Shown here: piece by piece, positions 47,845 to 59,305 of the stretch
How positions within the stretch are numbered: position 1 is the stretch's first letter
How the letters are laid out: each line of letters starts with the position of its first letter
Source: Bifidobacterium simiarum
GTDB lineage: Bacteria; Actinomycetota; Actinomycetes; Actinomycetales; Bifidobacteriaceae
Direction: 5' to 3'
NCBI RefSeq assembly: GCF_002802905.1
Contig: NZ_PEBK01000001.1
Coordinates: 62,001 to 126,000 of the forward strand
Length of the DNA stretch: 64,000 nucleotides
The notes under the pieces: generated by a model
Told to the model about the DNA's origin: nothing
Seen by the model: the letters and a program-made list of their open reading frames with translations, nothing else
Database searches by the model: none
Program-made: the position numbers and the translations under genes

Positions 47845-50401
47845 CCCCACCATCGTCTACGATCTCGCCTTCGAGCATCACGCCCCTGGCGACGTCCTCG
47901 GTATCGGCGTCCCCTCGCCCCGTCTGTCGTGGAGGATTCAGTCGGACGCCCCCTTCCGTCAGGGCATGTATCAGGTGGAGATCGTCCGTCCCTCGTCCGA
48001 CCCGCAGACACGATCCTTCACCGTCGAGGGGGACCGGCAGGTGCTGGCCCCCTGGCCCGACGGGCCTCTGACCTCGCGCGAATGGGTTTCGGTGCGGGTG
48101 CGGGTCCGGGACGACCGCGGCGAATGGAGCCGCTGGAGCGAACCCGCCACGGTGGAGGCCGGACTGCTCGAACCGGAGGACTGGTCGGCCGCATTCGTCA
48201 GTCCTGACGGCATCGGCGGCCTCGACAGTCCCGTCCCCGAACTGCTGCATGACTTCCACGTCGACGGGCCGATCGTCTCCGCCAGACTCTACGTCACCGC
48301 CCACGGCGTGTTCCATGCGGCCATCAACGGCCGGCCGGTGGGCGACAGCGTGCTGGATCCGGACTGGACCTCCTATCCGCATCGTCTGCGATACCGCACC
48401 TTCGACGTCACCGACCTGATCGTCCCCGGCGAAAACACGGTCACCTCCCTGCTCGGCAACGGCTGGTACCGCGGATACCTCAAATGGGGCTACCAGCGGG
48501 CCCATTACGGCGATCGGCTGGCCCTGTGCGCGCAGCTGGAGATCACCGCGGCCGACGGCACGCGGACCGTGGTAGCGACCGACGACCGGTGGCGTGCGCG
48601 CAACAGCGGAATCCTCGCCGACGACCTGTACAACGGCACGACCATCGACTACCGTCCGACCGATCCCGAAACAGCGCCTACGGTGCCCGTGACCGTCGTG
48701 GAGTCCGGCACCGAGCGGCTGGTTGCCCCCGACGGCCCGGCCATCCGTCCGGTCGGCACCCTGCCGGCCCGACGCATCTGGCGATCCCCCTCGGGCAAGA
48801 TCCTGATCGACTTCGGTCAGAACGCCGTCGGCTGGGTACGACTCCGCGTCCGCGGACACGCCCCCGGCCACACGGTGACCGTGCGCCACGCCGAGGTGCT
48901 GGAACACGGCGAACTGGGCACCCGCCCGCTTCGCGCCGCCAAGGCCACCGACACCTACGTGCTCGACGGGCCCGACGAGCGCACGCTCGAACCGATGTTC
49001 ACCCTGCATGGGTTCCGGTACGCGGAGGTGACCGGCGTCGACGATCTGACGGTCAGCGACCTCGAATTCGTGACGGTCGGCACCGCCCTGGAACGCACCG
49101 GATGGTTCGACTGCTCGGACGAGAGGCTCAGCAGGCTGCACGAGAACGTGGTGTGGGGCACCCGATCCAACTTCATCGACATCCCCACCGACTGCCCGCA
49201 GCGTGACGAGCGACTGGGATGGACCGGCGACATCCAGGTGTTCGGTCCCACCGCGCTCTACCTGTTCGATGTTTCGGGACTGCTGACCGGCTGGCTCGCC
49301 GACCTCGCCGCCGAACAGTACGAGGACGGCGGCGTACCCCACGTCATCCCCAACCCCACCTTCCATGAGCATGACCCGGCGGCCTGCGCATGGGGAGACG
49401 CCGCGACGGTGGTGCCGTGGAACCTCTACCTGCGCACCGGCGACGACGGCATCCTGAAGCGGCAGCTGCCCAGCATGGCCGCGTGGGTGGACCGCATGGA
49501 CGCGCTCGCCGGAAGCAACCATCTGTGGCAGGGCGGATTCCAGTTCGGCGACTGGCTCGACCCGACCGCCCCGCCGGACGAGCCGGGCAAGGCCAAGGCG
49601 AACCCCGACGTGGTGGCCACCGGCTGCTTCGCCCGATGCGCCCGGATCGTGGCCGACGCAGCCCAGGTCACCGGCGACATTGCCACCGCCGAACGCTACG
49701 GCACGCTCGCCGAACAGGTGCGGCAGGCGTTCGTCGACGCCTATGTGGACGACGACGGGCATATCCTCTCCGACGCGCAGACAGTGTACGCGCTCGCCTT
49801 GCAGTGGGGCATCCTCGTCGATCCCCGACAGCGCGAGGGAGCCGGACGCCGGCTGGCGGAACTCGTGGAGGACAGCGGATTCCACGTGGCCACCGGATTC
49901 ATCGGTACCCCGCTGATCTGCGATGCGCTGACCGACGCCGGATATCCGCAGCTGGCCTGGCGACTGCTCAACCAGACCGAATGCCCCTCGTGGCTGTATC
50001 CGGTGACCATGGGAGCCACCACGATCTGGGAGCGCTGGGACTCCATGCTGCCGGACGGTTCGATCAACCCGGGGGAGATGACCTCCTTCAACCACTATTC
50101 GCTTGGCGCGGTCGCCGACTGGATGCACCGGGACATCGCCGGACTGGCCCCCGCGGCGCCCGGATACCAACGGATCCGGGTGGCGCCGCACTGCTTCGAA
50201 GGGCTGGACTACGCCTCGGCCCGCCACGACTGCCCGTACGGCAGGATCGCCGTGGAATGGCGACGCAGCGACGAGGGCATCGAACTGCGGGTCGGCATTC
50301 CGGTAGGCGTCACCGCGCAGGTATGGCTGCCGGGCGGCGACGAGGCGGCGGAACCGATCGTCGTGGGCCACGGCGAATGGGTCTGGCATACGGCGGCATG
50401 A
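47837..50401 (+). CDS. Glycoside hydrolase family 78, alpha-L-rhamnosidase (second copy)
   Basis: 854 aa, cytoplasmic. It has an Ig-like start (LAFEHHAPGDVLGIGVPSPRLSW), a rhamnosidase N-domain (LDPDWTSYPHRLRYRTFDVT, GNGWYRGYLKWGY), a central domain with IRPVGTLPARRIW, and the (alpha/alpha)6 barrel with the classical catalytic motif TDCPQRDERLGWTGD (about 450-464). The C-terminal domain contains HYSLGAVADWMHRDIAGL. It differs from the minus-strand GH78 in length and motif, so the two belong to different subfamilies, not a recent duplication, and may prefer different linkages. Translationally coupled to the permease. Confidence 0.92.
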   Translation: MNSPTIVYDLAFEHHAPGDVLGIGVPSPRLSWRIQSDAPFRQGMYQVEIVRPSSDPQTRSFTVEGDRQVLAPWPDGPLTSREWVSVRVRVRDDRGEWSRWSEPATVEAGLLEPEDWSAAFVSPDGIGGLDSPVPELLHDFHVDGPIVSARLYVTAHGVFHAAINGRPVGDSVLDPDWTSYPHRLRYRTFDVTDLIVPGENTVTSLLGNGWYRGYLKWGYQRAHYGDRLALCAQLEITAADGTRTVVATDDRWRARNSGILADDLYNGTTIDYRPTDPETAPTVPVTVVESGTERLVAPDGPAIRPVGTLPARRIWRSPSGKILIDFGQNAVGWVRLRVRGHAPGHTVTVRHAEVLEHGELGTRPLRAAKATDTYVLDGPDERTLEPMFTLHGFRYAEVTGVDDLTVSDLEFVTVGTALERTGWFDCSDERLSRLHENVVWGTRSNFIDIPTDCPQRDERLGWTGDIQVFGPTALYLFDVSGLLTGWLADLAAEQYEDGGVPHVIPNPTFHEHDPAACAWGDAATVVPWNLYLRTGDDGILKRQLPSMAAWVDRMDALAGSNHLWQGGFQFGDWLDPTAPPDEPGKAKANPDVVATGCFARCARIVADAAQVTGDIATAERYGTLAEQVRQAFVDAYVDDDGHILSDAQTVYALALQWGILVDPRQREGAGRRLAELVEDSGFHVATGFIGTPLICDALTDAGYPQLAWRLLNQTECPSWLYPVTMGATTIWERWDSMLPDGSINPGEMTSFNHYSLGAVADWMHRDIAGLAPAAPGYQRIRVAPHCFEGLDYASARHDCPYGRIAVEWRRSDEGIELRVGIPVGVTAQVWLPGGDEAAEPIVVGHGEWVWHTAA

Positions 50402-50480
50402 GCCGGCAGGCCCGAGGCATGAGACGGCGCGGCCTCAATCCATGACGGATGACGGACGACGAAACGACAAGGAGTATATG

Positions 50481-52739
50481 ATGACGAACATCGACGGAAG
50501 CGATATGCCTGCCGTACGGGATCTGACGCTCGAGGAGCGGGCCTCACTCACCTCCGGCGCCGATCCCTGGCACATGCAGGGGATCGAGGAGCGGAACATC
50601 CCCGAATGCATGATCACCGACGGACCGCACGGACTGCGCAAGGCCGTGGCCTCACGGTCGGGCGACATCAGCGAATCCGTGCCGGCGACCTGCTTTCCGC
50701 CCGCCGCGGGACTGTCCAGCGCATGGGACCCCGATCTGGTGCGCCGGGTGGGCGAGGCGCTCGGCGAGGAATGCATCCAGGAGAAGGTGGCCGTGCTGCT
50801 CGGCCCCGGCGTCAACATCAAGCGCAACCCGCTGGGCGGACGCTGCTTCGAATACTGGAGCGAGGACCCGTACCTCGCCGGCCATGAGGCCATCGGCATC
50901 GTCGAGGGCGTGCAGTCGAAGGGCGTGGGCACCTCGCTCAAGCACTTCGCCGTGAACAATCAGGAGACCGATCGTCTCAGGGTCAGCGCCAACGTCTCCG
51001 AGCGCGCACTGCGGGAGATCTACCTGCCGGCCTTCGAACACATCGTCACCAAGGGCCGGCCGTGGACGGTGATGTGCTCATACAACCGGATCAACGGCGT
51101 GTTCTCCTCGCAGAACCGGTGGCTGCTCACCGACCTGCTGCGCGGGGAATGGGGCTACGACGGCATCGTCATGAGCGACTGGGGCGCCTGCCATGACCGC
51201 GTAGCGGCGCTGGCCGCCGGGCAGAACCTCGAAATGCCGCCCACCGGCACCGACGGCGAGATCGTCGAGGCCGTGAACGCCGGCCGGCTCGACCCGGCGC
51301 AGCTCGACCGTATGGCCCAGGGCATCATCGATCTGGTGGACCGGACGGGGCCGGCCATGGCGATCGACGGATACCGGTACGACGTGGACGCCCATGACGC
51401 GCTGGCGCGGGAGGCGGCCGCCGAATCCATCGTGCTGCTGAAGAACGATCACGGCATCCTGCCGCTCGCCCCCGACGCCGACATCGCCGTGATCGGCGAA
51501 TTCGCCCGCACACCGCGATATCAGGGCGGCGGATCCAGCCATCTGACGCCGAACCGGGTCACCAGTCTGCTCGACGCCATGCGCTCCCGCGGCTCGGCCA
51601 TGACGTTCGCTCCCGGATTCACCCTCGACGACGATGCGCAGGATCCCGCGCTCGCCGAGCAGGCGGTGGCCGCGGCACGGGATGCGCAAACCGTCGTCCT
51701 ATGCATGGGACTGCCCGAACAGGCGGAGATCGAAGGCCGGGACCGCACCGACTTCGCCCTGCCCGCCAAGCAGATCGCCGTGCTCGAGGCCGTCGCCGCA
51801 GTCAACCCGAACATCGTCGTGGTGCTGTCCAACGGCTCCGCGGTGGCCATGGACCCGTGGCGCGACAAGGCCGCCGCGATCCTCGAAGGCTGGCTGCTCG
51901 GTCAGGCCGGCGGTGCGGCGACCGCCGACGTGCTCTACGGCGACGTGAACCCCGGCGGCCGGCTCAGCCAGACGATTCCGTTGCGTATCGAGGACGATCC
52001 GAGCATGACCATCTGGCCGGGGGAGAACCGCCAGTCGGATTACGGCGAGGACATCTTCGTCGGCTACCGCTACTACGACACCTTCGACCGTCCGGTGGCC
52101 TACCCGTTCGGATTCGGCCTGTCCTACGCCTCGTTCGGCATCGACCGGGTCCGTGTCGAACGGACCGGCCCGCGATCGGTGAGGGTGAGCATGACGGTGA
52201 CCAACGTCTCCGATCGTGACGGCGCCGAAACCGTGCAGATCTACGTGACGCCGGGCCCCTCCTCGGTGCGTCGTCCGGTGCACGAGCTCAGGGGATTCGC
52301 CAAGGTGAGGCTGGCGGCCGGCGAATCGCGGGAGATCGGCATCGATCTGGATTCCCGGGCCTTCGCCTACTGGTCGGTTCCGGCCGGCGGCTGGAAGGTG
52401 GAGGGTGGCGTCTATGGGATCGAAGTGGGCGTCTCCTCGCGTGACATCGTCGCACGGATCCCGGTCGAGATCGAGGACGACGGCGTCGCCGCCGCACTCG
52501 ACGAATGGTCGACATACGGTGAATGGCGGGACGATCCGGTCGGCGGGCCGGTGCTCGACCGGGTGTTGGGCGAGGCCATGGCCGAGACGGGACGGTCCCT
52601 CGTCCCCACCGATGAGCACTCGGCCATGATGATCTTCCTGCGGCAGACCCCGGTGACGGGCATCGCCGGATACCTCGGCAAGAGGGGGCCGGGCTTCCTC
52701 GAGCGATTGATGCGTGAATACCGCGGAGTCCGGTCGTAG
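50481..52739 (+). CDS. Glycoside hydrolase family 3 beta-glucosidase (second copy)
   Basis: 752 aa, cytoplasmic. GH3 barrel with MITDGPHGLRK, KRNPLGGRCFEYWSEDP, SLKHFAVNNQE and nucleophile Asp233 in YDGIVMSDWGA. A second domain with FARTPRYQGGGSS and an FnIII-like end (VTNVSDRDGAETVQIYV) follow. These are typical of beta-glucosidases of the BglB/BglX branch. The start at 50481 is preferred to an ATG three bases earlier because AAGGAG then sits six bases upstream. Last gene of the plus-strand operon. Differs from the 36084 copy in motif details, again suggesting complementary specificities. Confidence 0.92.
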   Translation: MTNIDGSDMPAVRDLTLEERASLTSGADPWHMQGIEERNIPECMITDGPHGLRKAVASRSGDISESVPATCFPPAAGLSSAWDPDLVRRVGEALGEECIQEKVAVLLGPGVNIKRNPLGGRCFEYWSEDPYLAGHEAIGIVEGVQSKGVGTSLKHFAVNNQETDRLRVSANVSERALREIYLPAFEHIVTKGRPWTVMCSYNRINGVFSSQNRWLLTDLLRGEWGYDGIVMSDWGACHDRVAALAAGQNLEMPPTGTDGEIVEAVNAGRLDPAQLDRMAQGIIDLVDRTGPAMAIDGYRYDVDAHDALAREAAAESIVLLKNDHGILPLAPDADIAVIGEFARTPRYQGGGSSHLTPNRVTSLLDAMRSRGSAMTFAPGFTLDDDAQDPALAEQAVAAARDAQTVVLCMGLPEQAEIEGRDRTDFALPAKQIAVLEAVAAVNPNIVVVLSNGSAVAMDPWRDKAAAILEGWLLGQAGGAATADVLYGDVNPGGRLSQTIPLRIEDDPSMTIWPGENRQSDYGEDIFVGYRYYDTFDRPVAYPFGFGLSYASFGIDRVRVERTGPRSVRVSMTVTNVSDRDGAETVQIYVTPGPSSVRRPVHELRGFAKVRLAAGESREIGIDLDSRAFAYWSVPAGGWKVEGGVYGIEVGVSSRDIVARIPVEIEDDGVAAALDEWSTYGEWRDDPVGGPVLDRVLGEAMAETGRSLVPTDEHSAMMIFLRQTPVTGIAGYLGKRGPGFLERLMREYRGVRS

Positions 52740-52772
52740 GGGAGACCCACGGCCGGACCCCGGCCGTGTCGG

Positions 52773-54497
<1,725 letters not shown>

Positions 54498-54549
54498 GCC
54501 CCGAATTCTAATATCCCGCCCCTATGCCGCCGTCAGGGAGGAGGGGGGA

Positions 54550-54628
54550 TTTGACCACCCCCAGTCACGCAAGCGTGACAGCCCCCGCTGGCGGGGGCTG
54601 GCAGCGTAGCTGACTGAGGGTGGTCAAA
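54550..54628. repeat. REP-like composite palindrome
   Basis: Outer arms TTTGACCACCCCCAGTCA (54550-54567) and TGACTGAGGGTGGTCAAA (54611-54628) pair with one mismatch. Inside lie GTCACGC/GCGTGAC and AGCCCCCGC/GGGGGCT hairpins. It is the most complete copy of the GACCACCC...GGGTGGTC element whose halves occur near 5650 and 8284. It lies between the ECF gene stop and the acetolactate-synthase-like start and may end ECF transcription. Confidence 0.8.
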
Positions 54629-54652
54629 CGAAGCCTATGGTCGAGCGAAGAC

Positions 54653-57091
54653 TCACACGACGAACGGCAGAAGGGCGATCGCCGCCACATAGAGCACGCA
54701 GACCGCGGCGAGCGCGGCGTCGCGCCAGCCGACCGCCAGCCGATGCCAGTGCGTGCGATGCGCCCCGCCCTCGTACGACCGGGCGTCGAGCGCCAGGGAG
54801 AGGTTGTCGGCGTGGCGCAGCGTGCCGGCGAAGATCGGGATGATGATGGCGACCGCGGCCCTGAGGCGCTTCGCGGGCGAGCCGGTTTCGATCGACCCGC
54901 CGCGGGCCGACTGCGCGTCGATGATCGACCGGGTCTCCGCGGTGAGCGTGGGGATGAACCGCAGGGCCAGGCTCATCACCAGCGCCAGCTCGTCGGTGTG
55001 CATGCCGAACCGTTGCAGCGGCCGGAGCAGCGCCTCGAACGCGTCGGTCATGGCCGTGGGCGTGGTAGTGTGCAGGATCACCGCGCCCAGCACGATCACC
55101 AGCACCAGACGGCAGAAGTACAGGGTCGCGACCCACAGGCCGTCGTCGGTGATCGGCAGCGGGCCGATGGTCGCCAGCACGGTGCCCGACTGCGTGAAGC
55201 ACAGGTTCAGCACCCACATGATCGCGAACAGGGCGAGGAACATGCGGATCGTATGCAGCAGCTTCACGGGGCTCAGCCGCGCCGCGGCGAGGATCGCCAG
55301 CACGATCGCGGCGGCGACGGCCAGCTGGGCGGGCGTGGTGATCGCGAATGCGGTGAACATCATGATGAGGAACGTCGTCATCTTCACGCGCGGGTCGAGC
55401 TTGGCGACGAACGACGAGCGCACCCGGCTCCTTCGCGGATGACGGTCGGATCGGTAGCGACGGTCGGACGGCTCTCCGCCGGACGGAAAGGCCTCCGACA
55501 GGTCGATGACCCGGTCGGCCAGTCGCATCTCGTCGGCATGATGCGTGATCAGCACCACGGTGACGCCCTGGCGTCGCAGGGTGCCGAGCAGTTCGTGGAT
55601 CCGGGCGCTCGCCCGCTCGTCCAGACTGCTCGTCGGCTCGTCCATGATCAGGATCTTCGGCCGACAGGCGAGGATGCCGGCGATGGCCGCCAGACGCTGT
55701 TGGCCGCCGGACAGGGCGAACGGCGAACGGTCGGCCAGATGCTCGATGCCCAGCAGTCGCAGCGACTCGGTCACCCGGTCGGCCACATCGGCTTCCGACA
55801 GGCCCATGTTGCGCGGGCCGTACGCCACGTCCTCGCCCACCGTGTCGGCGAACAGCTGACGTTCGGGATGCTGCATCACATAGCCCACCGTGCGGCGCAG
55901 CCGGGCCAGATCGGCCCGTTTGGCCGCGCGTGAGATCCGATGCGGGCCGCGGGGGACCGCGACGGGGATCCCGTCGACGCTGATGCCGCCGTGGGCCGGA
56001 ACGTCCAGCGCGCACAGCAGTCGGGCCAGCGTGGATTTGCCACAGCCGTTGCGGCCGACGATCGCGACTGTCTCGCCGCGGTTCACGGTCAGTGACCGGT
56101 CGCGGATCACCGGCGTGCCGTCCGGATAGGCGAAGGAGACATGGTCGACGGTGATGATCGGATCGGACGGGGTCTCGGCCTCGTCGACCCTGTCCGAATC
56201 GGACTGTGCTGAATCAGTCAGTGTTGAATCGGACTGTGCCGAATCAGTCCGGCTGGTATCGGCCCGATCAGTGTCATTGGTCCGATCGGTGTCATTGGTC
56301 CGATCGGTATCGATCAACCCGGCGCCGCGATGGCCCGATTCGATGCGGACGATCCGCCCCGCCTCCATGACGACGATGCGATCGGCCCGATCGGCCTCGT
56401 CCCGGCCGTGCGTGATATGCACCACGGTGGTGCCGGCGGCGTGGAGCCGGTCGATCACCGCCATCACCTCGGCCCGCGCCGCGACGTCCAGCATCGCGGT
56501 CGGCTCGTCCATCACCAGCATGCCCGGGCGCATGGCCAGCATGCCTGCGATCGCCACGCGCTGCTGCTGTCCGCCGGACATGCGCGTCGGATCGGCCTCG
56601 GCGGATCCGGCCATGTCGACCGCGGCCAGCGCCCGGTCGACGCGCTCGCCGATCCGTTCGCGCGGTACGCCGAGGTTCTCCGGTCCGAAGGCCACGTCGT
56701 CGGCCGTGACCGTGGTGACGATCTGGTCCTCCGGATTCTGGAACACCGCGCCGATCCCATGACGGGCGTGCCGGTACGCCTCGGCATCCGCGCGGGCGTC
56801 GGGGGAGTAGACGGTCTCGCCCATCAGCCGTACCGTGCCGGCGTCGGGGGCGGCGAGTCCGGCGATCAGCCGTCCCAGCGTGGACTTGCCCGATCCGTTC
56901 GCGCCCACGATCGCGACGTGTTCGCCCATGCGGATGTCGAGGTCGACGCCGTCGAGCGCCCAGCTGGCCCCGTCGTCGTAGCTGAACCGCACGTCATGCA
57001 GCTCGGCCGCGAACCGGTCGGCGGCGTCGGTGCGGTTGGTCGTGGTGACGGTGATGGGTGATGAATCGGTCATGGGAATGCGGGTGTCCAT
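54653..57091 (-). CDS. ECF transporter A-A-T fusion (two ATPases plus EcfT)
   Basis: A single 812-aa polypeptide holds the whole energising module of an energy-coupling-factor importer. ATPase 1 spans about 25-255 (GANGSGKST 63-71, MSGGQQQRV, VMDEPTAML). A linker (about 256-308) of Asp/Thr/Ser repeats follows. ATPase 2 spans about 310-535 (GRNGCGKST, LSGGQQRLA, IMDEPTSSL). EcfT spans about 557-812, with five or six helices and the coupling motifs QSARGG and DARSYEGG. These are normally three genes. It lies downstream of the riboflavin S-component gene and is probably co-transcribed. The start at 57091 is uncertain (alternative 57073); neither has a clear ribosome site. Confidence 0.9.
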   Translation of the reverse strand: MDTRIPMTDSSPITVTTTNRTDAADRFAAELHDVRFSYDDGASWALDGVDLDIRMGEHVAIVGANGSGKSTLGRLIAGLAAPDAGTVRLMGETVYSPDARADAEAYRHARHGIGAVFQNPEDQIVTTVTADDVAFGPENLGVPRERIGERVDRALAAVDMAGSAEADPTRMSGGQQQRVAIAGMLAMRPGMLVMDEPTAMLDVAARAEVMAVIDRLHAAGTTVVHITHGRDEADRADRIVVMEAGRIVRIESGHRGAGLIDTDRTNDTDRTNDTDRADTSRTDSAQSDSTLTDSAQSDSDRVDEAETPSDPIITVDHVSFAYPDGTPVIRDRSLTVNRGETVAIVGRNGCGKSTLARLLCALDVPAHGGISVDGIPVAVPRGPHRISRAAKRADLARLRRTVGYVMQHPERQLFADTVGEDVAYGPRNMGLSEADVADRVTESLRLLGIEHLADRSPFALSGGQQRLAAIAGILACRPKILIMDEPTSSLDERASARIHELLGTLRRQGVTVVLITHHADEMRLADRVIDLSEAFPSGGEPSDRRYRSDRHPRRSRVRSSFVAKLDPRVKMTTFLIMMFTAFAITTPAQLAVAAAIVLAILAAARLSPVKLLHTIRMFLALFAIMWVLNLCFTQSGTVLATIGPLPITDDGLWVATLYFCRLVLVIVLGAVILHTTTPTAMTDAFEALLRPLQRFGMHTDELALVMSLALRFIPTLTAETRSIIDAQSARGGSIETGSPAKRLRAAVAIIIPIFAGTLRHADNLSLALDARSYEGGAHRTHWHRLAVGWRDAALAAVCVLYVAAIALLPFVV

Positions 57092-57243
57092 CCAGAGTGA
57101 TTGCCGGAATAGGCGGTGATTGTCGGAATACGAGGTGGGGAACAGACGGATATGCGGAAGGCGAAAGGATCGGGCAGGTATGCGAATGCCGGGGACCGCA
57201 GGGCGACTGGCCCCGCCGTCTCCGGCATTCGGGATCATGCGGA

Positions 57244-57834
57244 CTACTTCGCGGTCTTGCCGGTCTTGTCGAGCAGGTTGGAGATCGGCTTGTAGATCAG
57301 GAACGTCACCACGCCGTGGATCGCCATCTTGAGCACGTTGAACGGCAGCAGGATCGGCACGATCAGCGCGGCCACCTGGGCCACGGTCATATGCGCGTAG
57401 ATCGGGGTGACCACCAGATTGCCCAGCAGCGCGATCGCGATCGCGCACACGGCGCCGACGAGAATGCCGATCGTCGCACCCTTGCGGGTGTGGACCTTAC
57501 GGTAGATCAGCGATGCCGGCACGCTGAGCGCCAGCGCCACCAGCACGGCCATCAGCGAGCCCCACGGGTCGCCGAACACGTGCGGAATGAAGCCGAGCAC
57601 GCTGACGATCGCCGCGGCCGCGGGGCCGAACGCGAAGCCGGCCACCAGGCACACGATGCCGGACGGATCGTACTTGAGCCACGGGGCGGCCGGGAAGATC
57701 GGCAGCTCGATGAAGCTGGTGACCATGGTCAGCGCCACGAACAGGGCGTAGACGGCGATGCGCTTGGTGGACCAGCGGCCGGAATCGGCCACACCGGTGG
57801 CATGAGCATTGGTGATATGCGAAGATTCGCTCAT
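57244..57834 (-). CDS. ribU: Riboflavin ECF transporter S component RibU
   Basis: 196 aa with six predicted membrane helices. RibU-like features are RIAVYALFVALTMVTSFIE, the loop LKYDPSGIVCLVAGFAFGP and GFIPHVFGDPWGSLMAVLVA. It binds riboflavin outside the cell and works with the A-A-T protein encoded 150 bases downstream. ATG 57834 has GAGG eight bases upstream. The FMN riboswitch directly before it fixes the substrate class with good confidence. Confidence 0.93.
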   Translation of the reverse strand: MSESSHITNAHATGVADSGRWSTKRIAVYALFVALTMVTSFIELPIFPAAPWLKYDPSGIVCLVAGFAFGPAAAAIVSVLGFIPHVFGDPWGSLMAVLVALALSVPASLIYRKVHTRKGATIGILVGAVCAIAIALLGNLVVTPIYAHMTVAQVAALIVPILLPFNVLKMAIHGVVTFLIYKPISNLLDKTGKTAK

Positions 57835-57847
57835 AGCGAGCACCTCG

Positions 57848-57990
57848 TTTCTTTCATCCGGACTTTGACCGTTGGCTTCGGATTCTCACCGGATCAGCCG
57901 CATGACGCGGGTCGCGGGCTTGCCGACCGACCGTTGGGAATCCCGGTCGCCGGTTTACCGCCAGTAAGGAATCGCACCTTCCCTGAAACT
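57848..57990 (-). ncRNA. FMN riboswitch (RFN element)
   Basis: Read on the minus strand: TTTCAGGGAAGGTGCGATTCC, then ACTGGCGGTAAACCGGCGACC, a variable hairpin, GCAAGCCCGCGA, GATCCGGTGAGAATCCG, GCCAACGGTCAAAGTCCGGATGAAAGA. These are the conserved blocks of the RFN aptamer in order. It ends just before the ribU ribosome site, so FMN probably blocks translation initiation or transcription of the riboflavin importer. Confidence 0.95.
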
Positions 57991-58108
57991 TGCATGGCTA
58001 ATATAGCACGGCCGTGCGCTCGGGGTGTCGGGCGCCGCCCGCGGTGGACATCGCCGCGTTCGCCGTGGGTATCAGCCGCATTCGCGGTGGACACCTACAA
58101 TAAGCACC

Positions 58109-59305
58109 ATGCGTTTTTCCTCCCGAGTGGACGTCACCGATCCGAATGCCATATCGCTTGCCGAGGCCCGGGCGAAGGCCGACGGCATGGCCCTGATGAA
58201 GCTCAACGATTCCAACCCCACGCGCCATGGTCTGGCGCCGGCCGGGATCCCGAACGTCTACGAGGCGAATCCTCGCGGTCCGGTGGCGGCGCGCAGGGCC
58301 CTCGCTGACTTCCTCGGCCGGGACGGGAGCGGGAACCGGGACGGGGGTCCGGATGTGAACGGTCCGGTGGATCCCGACCGGCTGTATCTGCTCAGCTCGA
58401 CCTCCCAGGCGTATTCGTGGCTGATCAAGCTGCTGTGCGATCCCGGCGACGTGGTGCTGGCCCCCAAGCCCGGGTATCCGCTGATCGAGTCGATCGCGAG
58501 GCTCGAGGCCGTGGACGTGGCCGAGTACCAGCTGCTCTACGACGGATCGTGGATGATCGACGTGGCTCGGATCGAGGAGCTGCTGGACGAGTACGGCGAG
58601 CGGGCCCGTGCGCTAGTGCTCATCAACCCGAACAACCCCACCGGCTCGTACGTGCACCCCGACGAGCGTGAGCGGCTCGTGCGGCTGTGTGCTGAACGGC
58701 AGGTGGCGATCATCGCCGACGAGGTGTTCTTCGACTATGCGCTCGACCCGCTGCCCGGCCGACGCCGGCTGGCCGGCGAGGGGGGCGTACTCACCTTCGC
58801 GCTGGACGGGTTCTCGAAGATGCTGGCCGCGCCCCACGCCAAGGTGGGGTGGATCGAGGTCTCCGGTCCGGACTCCGACGTCGCCGAGGCGATGCGCCGG
58901 CTCGACGTGATCGCCGACGACTTCCTGCCGATGAGCGACCTCATCGCCGATCGGATTCCCGAACTGCTGGACGCCGCACCCGCCCAGACCGAGCGGGTGC
59001 GCGAGCGGACCCGCGGCAATCTGGATCGTCTGCGCCGACTGCTGGCCGACGACGATCTGGGCATCACCGACGTGCTGCATGCGGAAGGGGGTTGGAACGT
59101 GCTGCTGCGGTTCCCTTCGGCGATCGACGAAAGCGAGCTGGTGCTCTCGCTGATCGACCGGTGGCGGGCCACCGCGCAGCCGGGGTTCTTCTTCGACATG
59201 ACGTCGAACGGCTATGTGGCGGTGTCGCTGCTGCCCGAGCCGGCGGTGTTCGAGGACGGGGTGCGTCGTCTGCTCGCGGCCGTCGCCGCGGCGCTCGAGG
59301 CGTAG
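58109..59305 (+). CDS. PLP-dependent aminotransferase class I/II
   Basis: 398 aa. Fold-type I aminotransferase with LNDSNPTRHGL, NPNNPTGSYVHP, ADEVFFDYAL and the PLP-binding Lys in DGFSKMLAAPHAKVGW (about residue 236). The Arg that binds the substrate carboxylate is probably in the C-terminal domain. The N-terminus of 25 residues (SSRVDVTDPNAISLAEARAK) suggests an alanine/aspartate-type or MalY-like branch; substrate not readable. There is no ribosome site; TACAAT at 58095-58100 lies 8 bases before ATG, consistent with leaderless mRNA. Confidence 0.82.
   Translation: MRFSSRVDVTDPNAISLAEARAKADGMALMKLNDSNPTRHGLAPAGIPNVYEANPRGPVAARRALADFLGRDGSGNRDGGPDVNGPVDPDRLYLLSSTSQAYSWLIKLLCDPGDVVLAPKPGYPLIESIARLEAVDVAEYQLLYDGSWMIDVARIEELLDEYGERARALVLINPNNPTGSYVHPDERERLVRLCAERQVAIIADEVFFDYALDPLPGRRRLAGEGGVLTFALDGFSKMLAAPHAKVGWIEVSGPDSDVAEAMRRLDVIADDFLPMSDLIADRIPELLDAAPAQTERVRERTRGNLDRLRRLLADDDLGITDVLHAEGGWNVLLRFPSAIDESELVLSLIDRWRATAQPGFFFDMTSNGYVAVSLLPEPAVFEDGVRRLLAAVAAALEA

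Noticed and set aside
47474-50389. Open minus-strand frame of 971 codons opposite the second GH78
   Set aside because: The plus strand carries complete GH78 catalytic motifs; the antisense product is a shadow.
57058-58308. Plus-strand frame of 416 codons overlapping ribU and the riboswitch
   Set aside because: It is antisense to a clear membrane-protein gene and FMN aptamer and runs into the aminotransferase in another frame.
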